A DNA stretch of 64,000 bases from Adiantum capillus-veneris (taxonomy: Eukaryota; Streptophyta; Polypodiopsida; Polypodiales; Pteridaceae), in the NCBI GenBank assembly GCA_014529385.2, contig CM043960.1:78478332-78542331 (forward strand), written 5' to 3'. A program made the position numbers and the translations under genes. This document shows positions 17,889-29,496 of the stretch, in pieces. A model generated the notes under the pieces. It searched no databases, was not told where the DNA came from, and saw only the letters and a list, made by a program, of their open reading frames with translations. Each line of letters begins with the position of its first letter. Position 1 is the stretch's first letter.

Positions 17889-19830
17889 TTTCTATAGATG
17901 AAGTAATCCTTCCTTTGTATCAACAACTAGATTAGCAAGGATCAATCCTCATGTTCATATATTGTTGATACTTGCATCCAAATATAAGCCCATAAATACA
18001 TTCCACCATGACAAGTTGGTTTGTGCAGAGCTCCCTGACAAGAATGTGTTTCCAAAATTATTTGATGTAGTGAGCCGTTGTAATGTTCATGGGCCATGTG
18101 GTCCTTTGAACCCAAGTTCTCCATGTATGGTTGATGGAAAGTGTAGATTCATGTTTTCACGAACATTTTCTACGTCTATGAATGTAAATGAAAGTGGATA
18201 TCCTGTGTATATGAGGAGATGCTGGAAGGTTTGTTCCATCTAAAAACTACAATTTCGATAATCGTTGGGTTGTTCTTTACAATCCTCTCTTATCACTAAG
18301 ATACAAAGCCCATATTAATGTGGAGATATGCTCAACTTCCACTGTCGTTAAAAATCTCTATAAGTATGTCTACAAGGGACATGATCGAGCCACTCTTGTT
18401 CTTCAAGATTTTGAAGGAGCAACTAAGATGAGATCAAGAGTTATCTCAATGCACGTTATGTTTCTTTATATGAGGCTATGTGGAGAATATTTGGCTTTGA
18501 CATGCATAGTGAAAGGCCAGCTATTCAACGATTGCAAGTACACCTTCCATTGTAGAATATGATTACATTTCAAGATGGTGATGATGTATCAAATTTGCTA
18601 GATAACGAGAAAAATAAAAAAACTACCTTGACAGAATGGTTTGTTGCAAATCAAAACTATCCAGAAGCAAATAGCTTCACATATACTAACTTTCCAAGTG
18701 GTTGGGTATGGAATAAAAGTCAAAAGGCATGGTCTCCACGACAACATGGGGTTTATATTGGAAGAATGTATAATATTGTCCCTATGCTGGTGAGGTTTAT
18801 TACCTACGAACGCAGCTCAATATTTGCAATGGTTGTAAATCATTTGAAGACTTGTGACGGTATGATGGTCACATTTTTTATACATACAAGGAGGCATGCA
18901 TACCTAGAGGATTGTTGCAAGACGATGAAGAATGGTCACTTTGCCTCCAAGGGGCATCTTTTTTTCAAAAATGGAATGCAGTTGAGACAACCCTGCAATC
19001 ATATTAGTCTTTTGTGAGCCACTTCATCCGGTTGCTCTTTGGGATAGATTTTGTACCAAATTTTAAGGACTATGTTTATGCCCTAAGGATGCGTATTTCA
19101 GATGCAAGTGTACGATTTGATGGGGCAAAAAATAAAGCTTTTCTTCATATAGAATGCTTTTTGCAACAACATGGCAAGAGGCTTTGCGATTATATGTTGC
19201 CTGCAATAGACTCAACAATGGTATCCTTAAGTGAAACCGGTGTTATGGCTGAAGAAACGATGTTTAATGTTGATGAGAAGCGTAATATAGCAGATCGTAT
19301 GGAGACTTCCTTAAATGAGGATTAGCGAGATTCTTACCACCAAGTGCTGCAAGCTATTGACTCACATTCAGGGAAGGTATTTTTCTTAGATGGTCCAGGT
19401 GGCTCAAGAAAAACTTACCTATATAATGCACTTCTTTCACGAAGTTGTCGAGTTGCTCTTGCATGTGCATCATCAGGTATTGCAGCTTTGCTTTTGAGTA
19501 ATGGAAGAACTGCTCATTCTAGGTTTAAGATACCTTTGGAGCTTCACTCTGAAGCAACCTGCAATATAAAGGTAAATAGTCAACTTGCAGAACTTCTAAG
19601 GAATGCAGCTTTACTTATATGGGATGAAGCTCCCATGACACATCGCTATGCATTTGAAGCAGTGCACATAACTTGAAGAGATATTATTCATCGAGATACT
19701 TTGTTTGGTGGAAAAGTCATTTTGTTTGGAGGCGACTTTCGACAAATACTACCTGTTGTACCAAAAGGTAGTCGTACAGACATTGTAAATGCTTCATTGT
19801 GTCATTCTCACATATGGAAATGTACAAAGA
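17889..19830 (+). pseudogene. Helitron Rep/helicase, first part
   Basis: Plus-strand homology begins abruptly at 17946 with PHVHILLIL, the HUH nickase motif of Helitron Rep. It continues with HHDKLVCAELPD, VHGPCGPLNPSSPCMVDGKC and VYMRRCW. The two-tyrosine motif NLYKYVYKGHDRA is near 18350. The PIF1-like helicase follows: Walker A region DGPGGSRKTYLYN (Arg replaces the usual Gly before KT), LLIWDEAPM, and FGGDFRQILPVVPKGS. Several frameshifts and stops (for example near 18243, 18557, 19015, 19323 and 19674) make it a pseudogene. It is cut at 19830 by Copia-A' and resumes at 31641. Confidence 0.88.
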
Positions 19831-20057
19831 TGTTGGAATTAGGGTTGTAGAGAAACGCACACAGCTTGGAGAAGACGAAGGAAGCTCAAGGCACACAATA
19901 GAGAGTGTGTTATTTAGTTTGTAATGGAAAGATAGATAGCCCTAGAGTGATGGGTGTATATACAATGCACGGGGGGAAAAACCTCCTCAAGAGGGGAAAA
20001 ATGCCCCGACGGTCCTAGTGTGTTCACACACATCACTACCACATGTATATGGTAACA
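19831..20057 (-). repeat. Copia-A' 3' LTR
   Basis: 227 bp, the same length as the Copia-A 3' LTR (44617-44843) and the same sequence reversed, with TGTT...AACA ends. It contains the conserved block with TGTGTGAACACACTAGGACC and a TATA-like GTATATACACCC region. Confidence 0.92.
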
Positions 20058-20132
20058 AATCTCCCTTAGAGTGATGCGGTGAACGAGAGCTGGCACATGA
20101 GTAAAGGGAAGTGCCATGCCCTAAGGACATGA

Positions 20133-22207
20133 TCAGTCCACAAAGGGGAGTAAGCCCAAAGCTTTGAGCTTCTCACAAGACAATGCCTTTGTGAAAAGAT
20201 CTGCAAGGTTGTCTTGTGTTGGCACATAAGCCAAGCTGATCTCTCCTACTAAGAGACTCTCCCTGACATAGTGGTAATGCACCTCAATGTGCTTTGTGCG
20301 AGCATGAAAAACTGGGGTCCTCGCAACTGCCAATGCGCTCTGACTGTCAGTGTAGATAGTGTTGGCAGTGTCCAGTCCAACACCCAAATCAGCCATAAGG
20401 CGTCTGAGCCATACACACTCAACCGTAGCTGTGAAGACTGCCCTGTACTCATCAGTGGCCACAGTAGGGTGCTTCTTGCTCAACCATGACAACATGAACT
20501 GCCAAGCATGAAACAAAAACCACTTGTGGACACTCACGTGTCAAAACAACCTGCCTAATCTGAGTCCGAAAAAGCATGTAAGTCTGGCGGCAATGATCCC
20601 CCCTTGGGATAAAACAAGCCAAGATGGAAAGTACCACTAAGGTAGCAAAAAATCCTCTTGACAACCTACCAATTGTTAGACCCTAGGCTATGCATAAATC
20701 TGCTGACCCGTGAGACTGCAAACTGAATATCCGACCTCGTGTTGCATACATAAATGAGGCATCCAACAGCAGTTTGGTAAAGAGTGACATCAACAGGATC
20801 AACAGCATCATGTAGACTCAACTTCAAACCTGTTTCCATGGGAGTGGCAATAGGTTTGCAATCCTCAAGTCCAAACTTACATAGTAATGTCTCTATGTAA
20901 CTTTTCTGACACAAGGCAATCCCACCATTACACTGCTTAAACTGTATACCCAAGTAATGATGCAACAGCCCCAAATCTTTCATCTTGAAAGTAGCATTCA
21001 AATCAGCCTTAAAGTCAGCAATATGTCTCTCATTTGGTCCAGTGATCAACAAATCTTCGACATAAAGAACCACAATGAAAAGTACATCACCCTCACGCTT
21101 TACATACAATGTGCTTTCTGTTGGACTGTTACAAAAGCCTTGTTGACCAAATGAGTGTCAGCTTTCTCATACAAAGCACGAGGAGATTGCTTCAACCCAT
21201 ACAAAGCCTTGTTACATTTGCACACTTTGTCCTCTTGTCCTTTCTTGACAAAACCACGAGGTTGCGTTACATAAACTTCCTCAAATATGTCACCATTCAA
21301 GAAAGCAGTAACAATGTCTCATTGATGTACATCCCAAGCAAAATGAGCTACCAATGCACATATAAAACGCACAGTAGTCATACGACAAGTGGGAGAAAAA
21401 GTCTCTTCATAATCTATGCCTTTTTGCTGTGCATAACTCTTTGCAACAAGTCAAGCGTTATGGCGATCAATCTCACCATCCGGCTTGCACTTCAACTTGC
21501 AAACCCACTTTGTACCAATGGCCTTTTTGCCAAGAGGCAAATCACATAAAGTCCATGTGTCATTTTCTATAAGTACATATTTTGATTGCATGGCAGCCAT
21601 CCAATTTTTTGAATTTTATGCTTAATCAAAAGAGGGAGGTTCTCAACATCATGTAAGCTAGACACAACCAAAGCATAACAATCTGATGCATAAGATACAT
21701 GGCGAGAGCCTGAACGAGTACGACTAGACAAAGGTGCATCCAATTTACAGTCACGTAAAGTGTGCACCAGTCATTTTGGCATACCTCTAGCCTGCTCATT
21801 TTCAGCCCTTTCCTCATCAAGTACATCATGTACATCTGCATCAGTAATAGGCTGATCTATAACATTTTTGAAAACCCCCATAGGCTGTACATTTGCCTCA
21901 TTGGAATTTACATTCGAACTTCCACCACTAAAAAGAGGAACAAAGTGTCATAAATGTCCTGTGAGCTTACATTACTGTCTCTAGTACATGACAGCAAGGG
22001 CTGAACAGAATCTTCCACAAACACTACATCCCGTGAAACCAGAATATGCTTTGTTTGCAGATGATACAATCCGTATCTTTTGCTTTCAACACTCTAATTA
22101 ACAAAAATACATCTGACAGCCGTATCATCCAATTTTTTGCGCTGTGTTTGTGGCACCAGAGCATATGCCAAACAGCCAAAAACATGCATGTGCTCAATAG
22201 AAGCCTT
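20133..22207 (-). pseudogene. Copia-A' integrase end, RT and RNase H
   Basis: The RNase H end is at 20133-20537 (LAVARTPVFHARTKHIEVHY, DNLADLFTKAL). RT is at 20666-21300, with KALYGLKQSPRALYEKA and the catalytic region VLYVEDLLITGPNE. The second Asp-partner position reads YVED where copia RT has YVDD, so a catalytic Asp is changed to Glu. RT N-terminal and linker pieces extend to about 22207, ending in the integrase-side FGCLAYALVPQTQRKK, where Copia-B interrupts. Many frameshifts are present. Confidence 0.88.
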
Positions 22208-22399
22208 TGAAGGAGTACGAGCGGAAGTGCGACGCGAGAGAGAGTGCGAGAAGAAGAGCACGACGATATGGTGAACTCGCTCTACTGTAATGTGTAGAGC
22301 ATAGTGAGTTCTTATTAGGTTTTTACAAAAGAATATGTGTACATACCTAGCGGCCCGCCCACTTACCTGGGCGACCACATTGGGCTTTATACCCCAACA
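22208..22399 (-). repeat. Copia-B 3' LTR
   Basis: It begins (minus strand) TGTTGGGGTATAAAGCCC, where a TATA-like GTATAAA sits unusually close to the LTR start, and ends CTCCTTCA. It is identical to 27557-27748 except one A/G. Confidence 0.95.
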
Positions 22400-22488
22400 A
22401 CCTCCCACTTAAAGTCCAATGTGGTACTTTAAGTGTGAGAGAAGCTACTATACAAGCTAATATACAAGAGATGTAGAGAAGTGATGTA

Positions 22489-25400
22489 CTACCCTACACC
22501 TAACTGCTTGCGAAAATGCGCAAAGCTCTCTGAGGGAAGTCCTTTTGTAAGTAGATCAGCAGGATTTTCTGTGGTGTGAACTTTGACAAGCTGAAGTTGC
22601 TTATCCTCGAGCATTTCCCTGATGAAATGATACTTCACATCCACATGCTTTGTCTTTGAGTGATAAATTGGATTGCGAGCCAATTGTATAGCACTTTGAC
22701 TATCACAATATAACACAGGCATCTCTTCTTTGATTCCCAAATCTGTTACTAGTCGATTAAGCCAAATTGATTCTTTGCATGCCTCTGATGCTGCAACATA
22801 TTCAGCCTTTGTAGTAGACTGTGTAACACAATCTTGTAATCTAGAACGCCATGATACTGCTCCACCAGCCAATGTAAAGACATACCCTGACGTAGACCTT
22901 CGGTTGTCTTAGTCACCTGCATAATCTGAGTCTGTAAAACCCTTTACACTTAGCTCGTGACTCCCATAGCATATATGCATACTCTTTGTAGCTTTCAGGT
23001 ATCTCAATATTCCTTTCACTGCCTCCCAATGTTTCTTGCCTGGGTTTGACATGTATCGACTTACTACTCCCACTGCAAATGCAATGTCTGGGCGAGTAGC
23101 AATCATTGCATACATCAAACTACCCACTGCAGACGCATATGGAATCTTATCCATTTCAGCATGTTCTTCCTCAGACACAGGACAATCTTGTTTGCTAAGT
23201 TTCACATATGGTGGCAATGGAACACTCAGTGCCTTTCCCTTCTCCATATTGAAACGTTGCAAAACCTTGTCAATATACTCTGTTTGAGATAACCAAATCA
23301 ACTTCTTTGATCTGTCTCTCTCAATGCGCATACCAAGTATATGACTTGCCTCACCCATGTCTTTCATGTCAAACGATTTTGCCATCTTTGACTTCAAAGC
23401 TGAAATTTCTTCCAAGTGCTTGCCAGCAATCAACATGTCATCCACATACAAAATAAGGATTAGCCAACTACCATCCTTAGCCTTCTTTGTATATAGACAG
23501 TGATAGAACTCACTACGTTTGTAGCCTTGAGAAATCATAAACTTGTGGAATTTATGGTACCATGCCCTCGGTGATTGTTTTAAGCCATAAAGACTCTTTA
23601 ACAACTGGCATACCCAATCTTCCTTGCCTTTCTCAACAAACCCTTCTGGCTGCTGCATGTAAATTTCCACATCTAAATCACCATGCAAGAACGCTATCTT
23701 GACATCCATTTGGTGCAACACCAAATCTAATATGGCAACCAATGCAAGAAAGCATCTCAATGTAGTCATCTTGACCACCGGAGAGAAGACTTCATCAAAG
23801 TCAATGCCTTGTTCTTGCTTAAAGCCCTTGGCAACAAGCCTTGCTTTGTACTTTGGCTGACTATCATGAGCGGTGATCTTATACCTGTAAACCCATTTAC
23901 AAGGTAGAGTCTTTTTGCCCTGTGGTAATTTAACTAGCTTCCCTATCTTGTTTTTATGCAGAGCTGTCATCTTTGACTGCATGGACAATTGCCAATTCCC
24001 GGAGTCCTTCATTTGCACTGCTTCCTTGTAACATGAAGGCTCATTGCAATCAGTCAACATGACATAGTTTATAGATGGAACAAACCTATCAGGAGGTCGC
24101 GTGACACGTCTAGATCTACGCACAATAGGTGGCTGAGGCTCAGCCACAACCTGTGGTTCCACTCTATCCTGTCCTTGCTCCTCTTGAGCCCTGACATTTT
24201 GTCTTGCACGTGCAGGTCCATCTTCTTGGAAGACAACTCTTCTAATCTCCTCAACCCTCTCTGGTTTAGAATGATATTTGGATTCATTAAAGTGAACATC
24301 ATTGCTGCGAACAACCTTTCTAGATTCAGGATCCCAAAGTCTGTACCCCATCTCACCAGAATTACCATAGCCTAGAAAGATGCACTTTCTACTCTTTGGC
24401 TCAAGTTTGTTCCTAAATTCCTTTGGAACGTGAGTATATGCCTCACAGCCAAAGACTCTGAGATGCTTGTATGAGGGCATTTTGCCTGACCATACCATCT
24501 CTGGCACTGAATCCTTCTGCAAAACCTTGCTAGGAGATCTATTTACAAGATGAACAGCTGTTGATACAGCTTCATCCCAAAACCCATTTGGCAACTGTGC
24601 ATTAGACAGCATACTTCTGACCTTCTCTTGTATGGTCCTATTCATCCTCTCAGCAACACCATTTTGAGGAGGATTGTAAGGAGCAGTAAGTTCACGTTTT
24701 ATACCTTTTGACTCACAAAAGTCCTAAAAGGCCTTTGAAACATACTCTCCACCATTGTCAATGCGTAAGCATTTAAGCTTCTTGCCACTCTGATTCTCCA
24801 CAAGTGTCACAAACGTTTTGAAAACACTAAACGCTTCATCCTTGTGCTTGAGAAAGTAAACCCATACTTTCCTCGAGTAATCATCTATAAATGTCATAAA
24901 GTAAGAAGCTCCCCCTAGAGATAGGTTAGGCATAGGTCCACACAAATCACTATGAACAAGTGCCAACTGTGTATCTCTTCTATTGCTTCTATGCTTATGT
25001 GGCTGCTGTGTTTGCTTACCATACAGACAATGTTCACAGAATTCAAAATCATTAAATGAAAAGCCAAGTAAATAACCAGAACGAGACAAGATTTCCATTC
25101 CCTTCTTAGACATATGTCCTAACCGGCTATGCCACAAAGAAACGTTCGGCTGCTCGGTTACATTGATTACATTTTTAGAGACATTTGATACATAAATCAT
25201 GTAAAGTCCTCCAGACTTTACTCCATGTGCTACTGTCATAGAACCCTTGGATATCTTCCACATGTTCTGTCCAAAAGTGGTGACGTAGCCAGCATCATCA
25301 AGTAAACCTGTGCTGATCAAGCTCTTTGTAATTGCGGGAACATGTCTCACATTCTTCAGCGTGAAAGAAGAGCCATTCTGAAACTTCAATTGAACATCTC

Positions 25401-26469
25401 CAACACCTAAGATCTCACATGTCTGCCCATTGCCTAGCCAAACATGATCTTTAGTGGGCACATAAGAGGTAAACCACTCCTTGTTTGGAGACACATGAAG
25501 TGATGCCCCTGAGTCTATACTCCAGTCACTCAGTGCATTTCCATCAGATGCTGTAAGAAGAGCTGAGTCCATTGTATTCTTCAAGAAGTAGATGTCTCCT
25601 GACACTAGACTGTCATCCACTGCAACAGTGTTTGTCACATTTATTTCTTGAATCTTCACTGAGGACTTGTTCTTCTCACCATGTTCTTCAGCTTTGTCTT
25701 TGCCTTTTTCTGCTTTCCATTCTCTGCAGTCTCTTTTCATGTGACCCTTCTTGCCACAATGGTAGCATTCTATGTCACTCTTGCCTTTAGCACTGCGGGA
25801 CTTGCTACCAGACTGATTCCTCTTTCCACCTATGTACTTTTCTTTGGTCCTTCCCCTGACAACTAAGGCTGTTCCTTTGCCTTTGTCCATTGTCTTTCTA
25901 TTGGTTTCTTCAGTAAGCAGACTTCCTTCTACACCTGCTATGTTCAAACCATCTGGAGGTGCAGAATTACTCAAAGCTGTGCGAAAAGTGTCCCAACTTT
26001 CCAGCAATGTGATCAACAGGAACATAGCTCTAACAGGTTCATCAAACTTGACACCTTGAGCTGACAACTGACTGTAGATTGTGTTGAATTCATTCAGATG
26101 ATTGGACATAGGTGTCCCTTCTTTCATCTTCAAGTCAACAAGCTTCTTAAGCCAGTATACCTGTGAAGCTGCACTCTGCTTCTCATAAAGATCACTCAGC
26201 TTTAACCATGCTTGATAAGCCGACATCTCGTCTGCTACATTGAAGTAAACGCTTTCTGCCAAAGTCAGCATAATGGTAGAAAGTGCCAATTCATCCATTT
26301 CACTCCATTCATCTTCGTCCATATCTTCTGGTTTTATCCCCTTGAGCTTTATAGGTTTTATCTGCTTCTTTTGTACCAACACGTGCCAAATCTGCTTCTT
26401 CCATAATGGGAAATTGGTTCCATCCAACTTCTTGATATTGTAAAGAGCAGTGTCCTGTGATCCAGCCAT
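22489..26469 (-). pseudogene. Copia-B gag-pol polyprotein, two nonsense codons
   Basis: ATG at 26469 (MAGSQDTALYNIKKLDG). The Gag domain is followed by the zinc knuckle CYHCGKKGHMKRDC (about residue 235) and the protease site DWSIDSGASLHV. Next come the GAG-pre-integrase LWHSRLGHMSKKGM with CEHC, and the integrase core HSDLCGPM ... RIDNGGEY ... GVAERMNRT. An in-frame TAG at 24724-24726 lies between the second Asp and the catalytic Glu. RT has CFLALVAILDLVLHQMDVKIAFLHGDL-type motif A and YVDDMLIAG motif C. A TAA at 22909-22911 interrupts RNase H after DSDYAGD; the rest (KAEYVAASEACKE, HTTENPADLLTKGL) is in the same frame. Order PR-IN-RT-RH is diagnostic of Ty1/copia. Without the two stops the frame would be full-length. 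Confidence 0.95.
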
Positions 26470-26851
26470 AGCTACGCTTCACAGTGGTTTACTTTCCAGG
26501 GAAAATTCGACAGAGTTTCCCCTGTAAACTGACCTCTGAACCAATATCAACCTGTCAAATGAACCAAGAAAGCTTCAGATTCTGCATAAATTTCGGCAGA
26601 GTCTCCTTTGTAAAATGGCTCTGGTGTACTCAAAAAACAGACCAAAAAACAGCTCAAAAAACACTGTCTCTCTGACACTACAAGCTGCGGGTAAACCTGT
26701 CCTGCACCTGTACTGTCTCTCACTGTCTTGTAAGCATAGACTGTGACAATGCCTCAGCGGCAGTAAAGCAAAGATGCAATCCCAACTGTCTAACTCACAG
26801 TCAATACATCCTAGCTGCCTATCTAAGGGTGCTCGAGGGATCGCTCCAAGA

Positions 26852-26918
26852 CCTGTATCACCGAAAGGATCTCAACATTCGAGAATCCCCCAGCTCAATA
26901 AAACCTCACTCGACCCTC
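26852..26918 (-). other. leader block shared with Ty3-IV
   Basis: In the Copia-B 5' leader, the minus strand reads GAGGGTCGAGTGAGG, then TTGAGCTGGGGGATTCTC, then GATCCTTTCGGTGATACAGG. The same block with few differences is in the Ty3-IV leader at 47893-47964. It is non-coding in both and sits between LTR and gag in both. Confidence 0.8.
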
Positions 26919-27542
26919 AACAAAGGCTGCAGTAAATCTGACAGTACATAGACTTCCCACAAAGTCATACATCCACAAATTTCCCACTATATGTTGTAAC
27001 CGCTGCGGCGGTTGTTTGCTGCGTGACTCACAGCCAGCAAACCCTCAACAAACATACATCATCTCTGACAATACATCCCATGTGGAAGTACCTGCAATGT
27101 CAGGATGAAATCTGGAATATCAAGCAGCAAACACAAGCTACCTGATGAACTAGTGGATGTCGCCTACAGTCTCTGTGTAGATGCGCCCGTGTCGTATGTG
27201 ACACGCCTCCAAGAACTGTGAGCCGTCCTTCGATGTGTAGACACCCACAAATCAACACTCTGGGAGTGTCGATATCCTCAGCACCTGCAGTCGTAGGCCG
27301 AAAACCTCAAATTTGCAAAGTCGGATCTGCACAAGCCGAGACCACGTAGTCGAAAATGGCCTGCGCAGACCTTTGTCGAAGCCGAACGGTGGCCGAGATG
27401 ACCTCAGAATGAAATTCTAAGAACACCGAGCCCTTCGGGCTCGCCCACAGGATTTGGGGCCGTGTCTTCGCCTGTCGAATTTCACTCCAATCTAAGCTGG
27501 CGACTCTAGCCTCCTGCAGTGCTGCCCCGAGCCTTGATCTGA

Positions 27543-27556
27543 GCTCTGATACCAGT
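27543..27556 (-). other. Copia-B primer-binding site
   Basis: The minus strand reads ACTGGTATCAGAGC immediately after the 5' LTR, complementary to the initiator tRNA-Met 3' region. Confidence 0.9.
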
Positions 27557-27748
27557 TGAAGGAGTACGAGCGGAAGTGCGACGCGAGAGAGAGTGCGAGA
27601 AGAAGAGCACGACGATATGGTGAACTCGCTCTACTGTAATGTGTAGAGCATAGTGAGTTCTTATTAGGTTTTTACAAAAGAATATGTGTACATACCTGGC
27701 GGCCCGCCCACTTACCTGGGCGACCACATTGGGCTTTATACCCCAACA
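27557..27748 (-). repeat. Copia-B 5' LTR
   Basis: 192 bp, one difference from 22208-22399 (CCTGGCGG against CCTAGCGG). It is followed on the right by the duplicated GCCTT. Confidence 0.95.
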
Positions 27749-29496
27749 GCCTTTCTATCATGCCATGCTTCATACGGAGTTATAGACTGCAAAGCTTTTG
27801 TAGGACACCTGTTTAGTACATAAGTGGCACACATGATGGCCTCAAGCTAAAAATAATGTGGCAAAGCTTGAATTTTGACCATACATCGTGCCATTTCCAT
27901 AAGTGACCTGTTTTTCCTCTCGGCAACACCATTTTTTGAGGTGTATAAGGCACTGTACATTGGTGTTTTATCCCACAACTAGCCAGAAATGCATTAAATT
28001 CATGAGACATATACTTCCCCCCTCGATCGGAATGGAGGGTGCCCATAGTACATTTCGATACATTTTCAGCCATAGCCAGAAATTGTTTGAAGCACATAAA
28101 AACTTCGGACTTCTCTTTAAGCCGAAATACCCATGCATGCCTGGAGTAATCATCAACGAAAGTCACGAAGTAAAGGTAATTGCCCAAGGGCGGAGTTTGC
28201 ATGGGCCCACAAACATCACTATGCACACGCTGCAACCTGCATGAGGCCCTAACTGAACCATTCTTTGGAACTTAGAACGCTGCATTTTACCCAAAATATA
28301 GCCTTCACAAACATGTTTAACAAGTGCTTCAAGAGGTGGCAAAGAAGCAACCATATCAGATTTTTGCAAACGCAGCAAACTGGCAAAATTCAAATGACCA
28401 AACGTGCATGCCAAAGTTTTGCATCTCAAATGGCCCTTGAATCTGTAACTGAATTTGCAAAATTTTGTCCACACTTGTCATACAAAGTGAACTTATACAA
28501 CCCACGGACAAAAGGCCAAATGCAACAATGTCATCACCAAAACTGAGATTATGAACTGTACATCTATCATCCACAAATTTGACTACAAGTCCAAGTCTAG
28601 CAAGTGCAGATACAGACTAAAGATTCTTCTTGATTCCACGTACATAAAGTGCATCAACAAGTGTGAAAGAACTGCCATTTGCAGCAATAAGCACAATCTT
28701 TCCAACTCCCTGAACCGGATAAGAGGCATTGTTGGCACAAGTGACTGAATTCCCATGAGGGACAGCAGACTCGAGAGAGGTGAACAATTCACGATGTCAG
28801 GTAATGTGCTTTGTAACACCACTGTCGAAATACCACACATGTGAATTTGCAGCAAAAACTGACAAGCATGCATCATGGACAACAAGATTGTAAGTGCACT
28901 TTGTGCGAAAAGCCCATTCTGCATCAACATTAGGAACACAATCTCCTTTCATAGAAGACTCAACAATTGTTGCATTTGTAGTGGAACCAGCATTTGCAGT
29001 GGAACCACCCTCTTTCTTCTTAGCCTCTTTGGCCTTCAACTTAGGACACTGCTTGATCAAGTGATAAGTAGCTTTACAATAATGGCAACACATCTTCTTT
29101 TTGCCCTTATCACCAGAATTGCCAGACGAAGTGGTGCCAGCAGAAGCATTGGGAATAGAAGTTTTTCCACTCATAGCAGAACCATAAGAAGTGGCTGCAT
29201 TGCTGTTACCACCCTTTCTTTGAGAGGCAATAGAAGCATCTTCAACTGCACGCTGCCTAGTCCTGTTTTTTCTAGAAAGTGACTCTTACAACAACAATGT
29301 GCATAATGCACCAAACTTGACAACTTCAAGATTTCCTTGGGTCATAAGTCTCCAAGTACTAGCAAAAGTCTGGTAAGAATCTGGTAAGGCATCAAACACC
29401 AAGACACTTACACATCATTGTTGTCCATTACTTCACGTTGGAAGAGAGACAAAGTATCCAAGTTTAGTCCAAATCCACCCTCCTTGATTCAGCAAA
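27749..29496 (-). pseudogene. Copia-A' gag end, protease and integrase start
   Basis: From right to left it reads Gag (DALPDSYQTFASTWRL), the zinc knuckle CHYCKATYHLIKQC, protease WYFDSGVTKHIT, and the GAG-pre-integrase region. The integrase start follows (RVHSDVCGPMQTPPLGNYL, FVDDYSRHAWVFRLKEKSEV, TLHSDRGGKYMSHEFNAFL). Frameshifts separate these pieces. Left of 27749 it is interrupted by Copia-B. At 29496 it stops in mid-gag at the solo LTR; the first two-thirds of gag, the leader and the PBS are missing. Confidence 0.88.

Larger units (their letters stand above)
22208..27748 (-). mobile_element. Copia-B: young, nearly intact Ty1/copia element
   Basis: The LTRs at 22208-22399 and 27557-27748 (192 bp each) differ at one position by eye. 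A perfect 5-bp duplication GCCTT flanks it (22203-22207 and 27749-27753). The PBS next to the 5' LTR matches initiator tRNA-Met, and a PPT-like AAGTGGGAGGT precedes the 3' LTR. One 1326-codon gag-pol frame is broken only by a TAG at 24724 and a TAA at 22909. The 5' leader of about 1.09 kb is long and holds a block shared with Ty3-IV. Confidence 0.95.

Noticed and set aside
17889-17945. Promoter between divergent PLE and Helitron frames
   Set aside because: The 57 bp are simply the junction of two decayed elements; no TATA or other signal is seen.
27120-27170. CTGATGA sequence as a possible hammerhead ribozyme core (also near 1139 and 4978)
   Set aside because: No GAAA box with flanking stems at the required distance was found.
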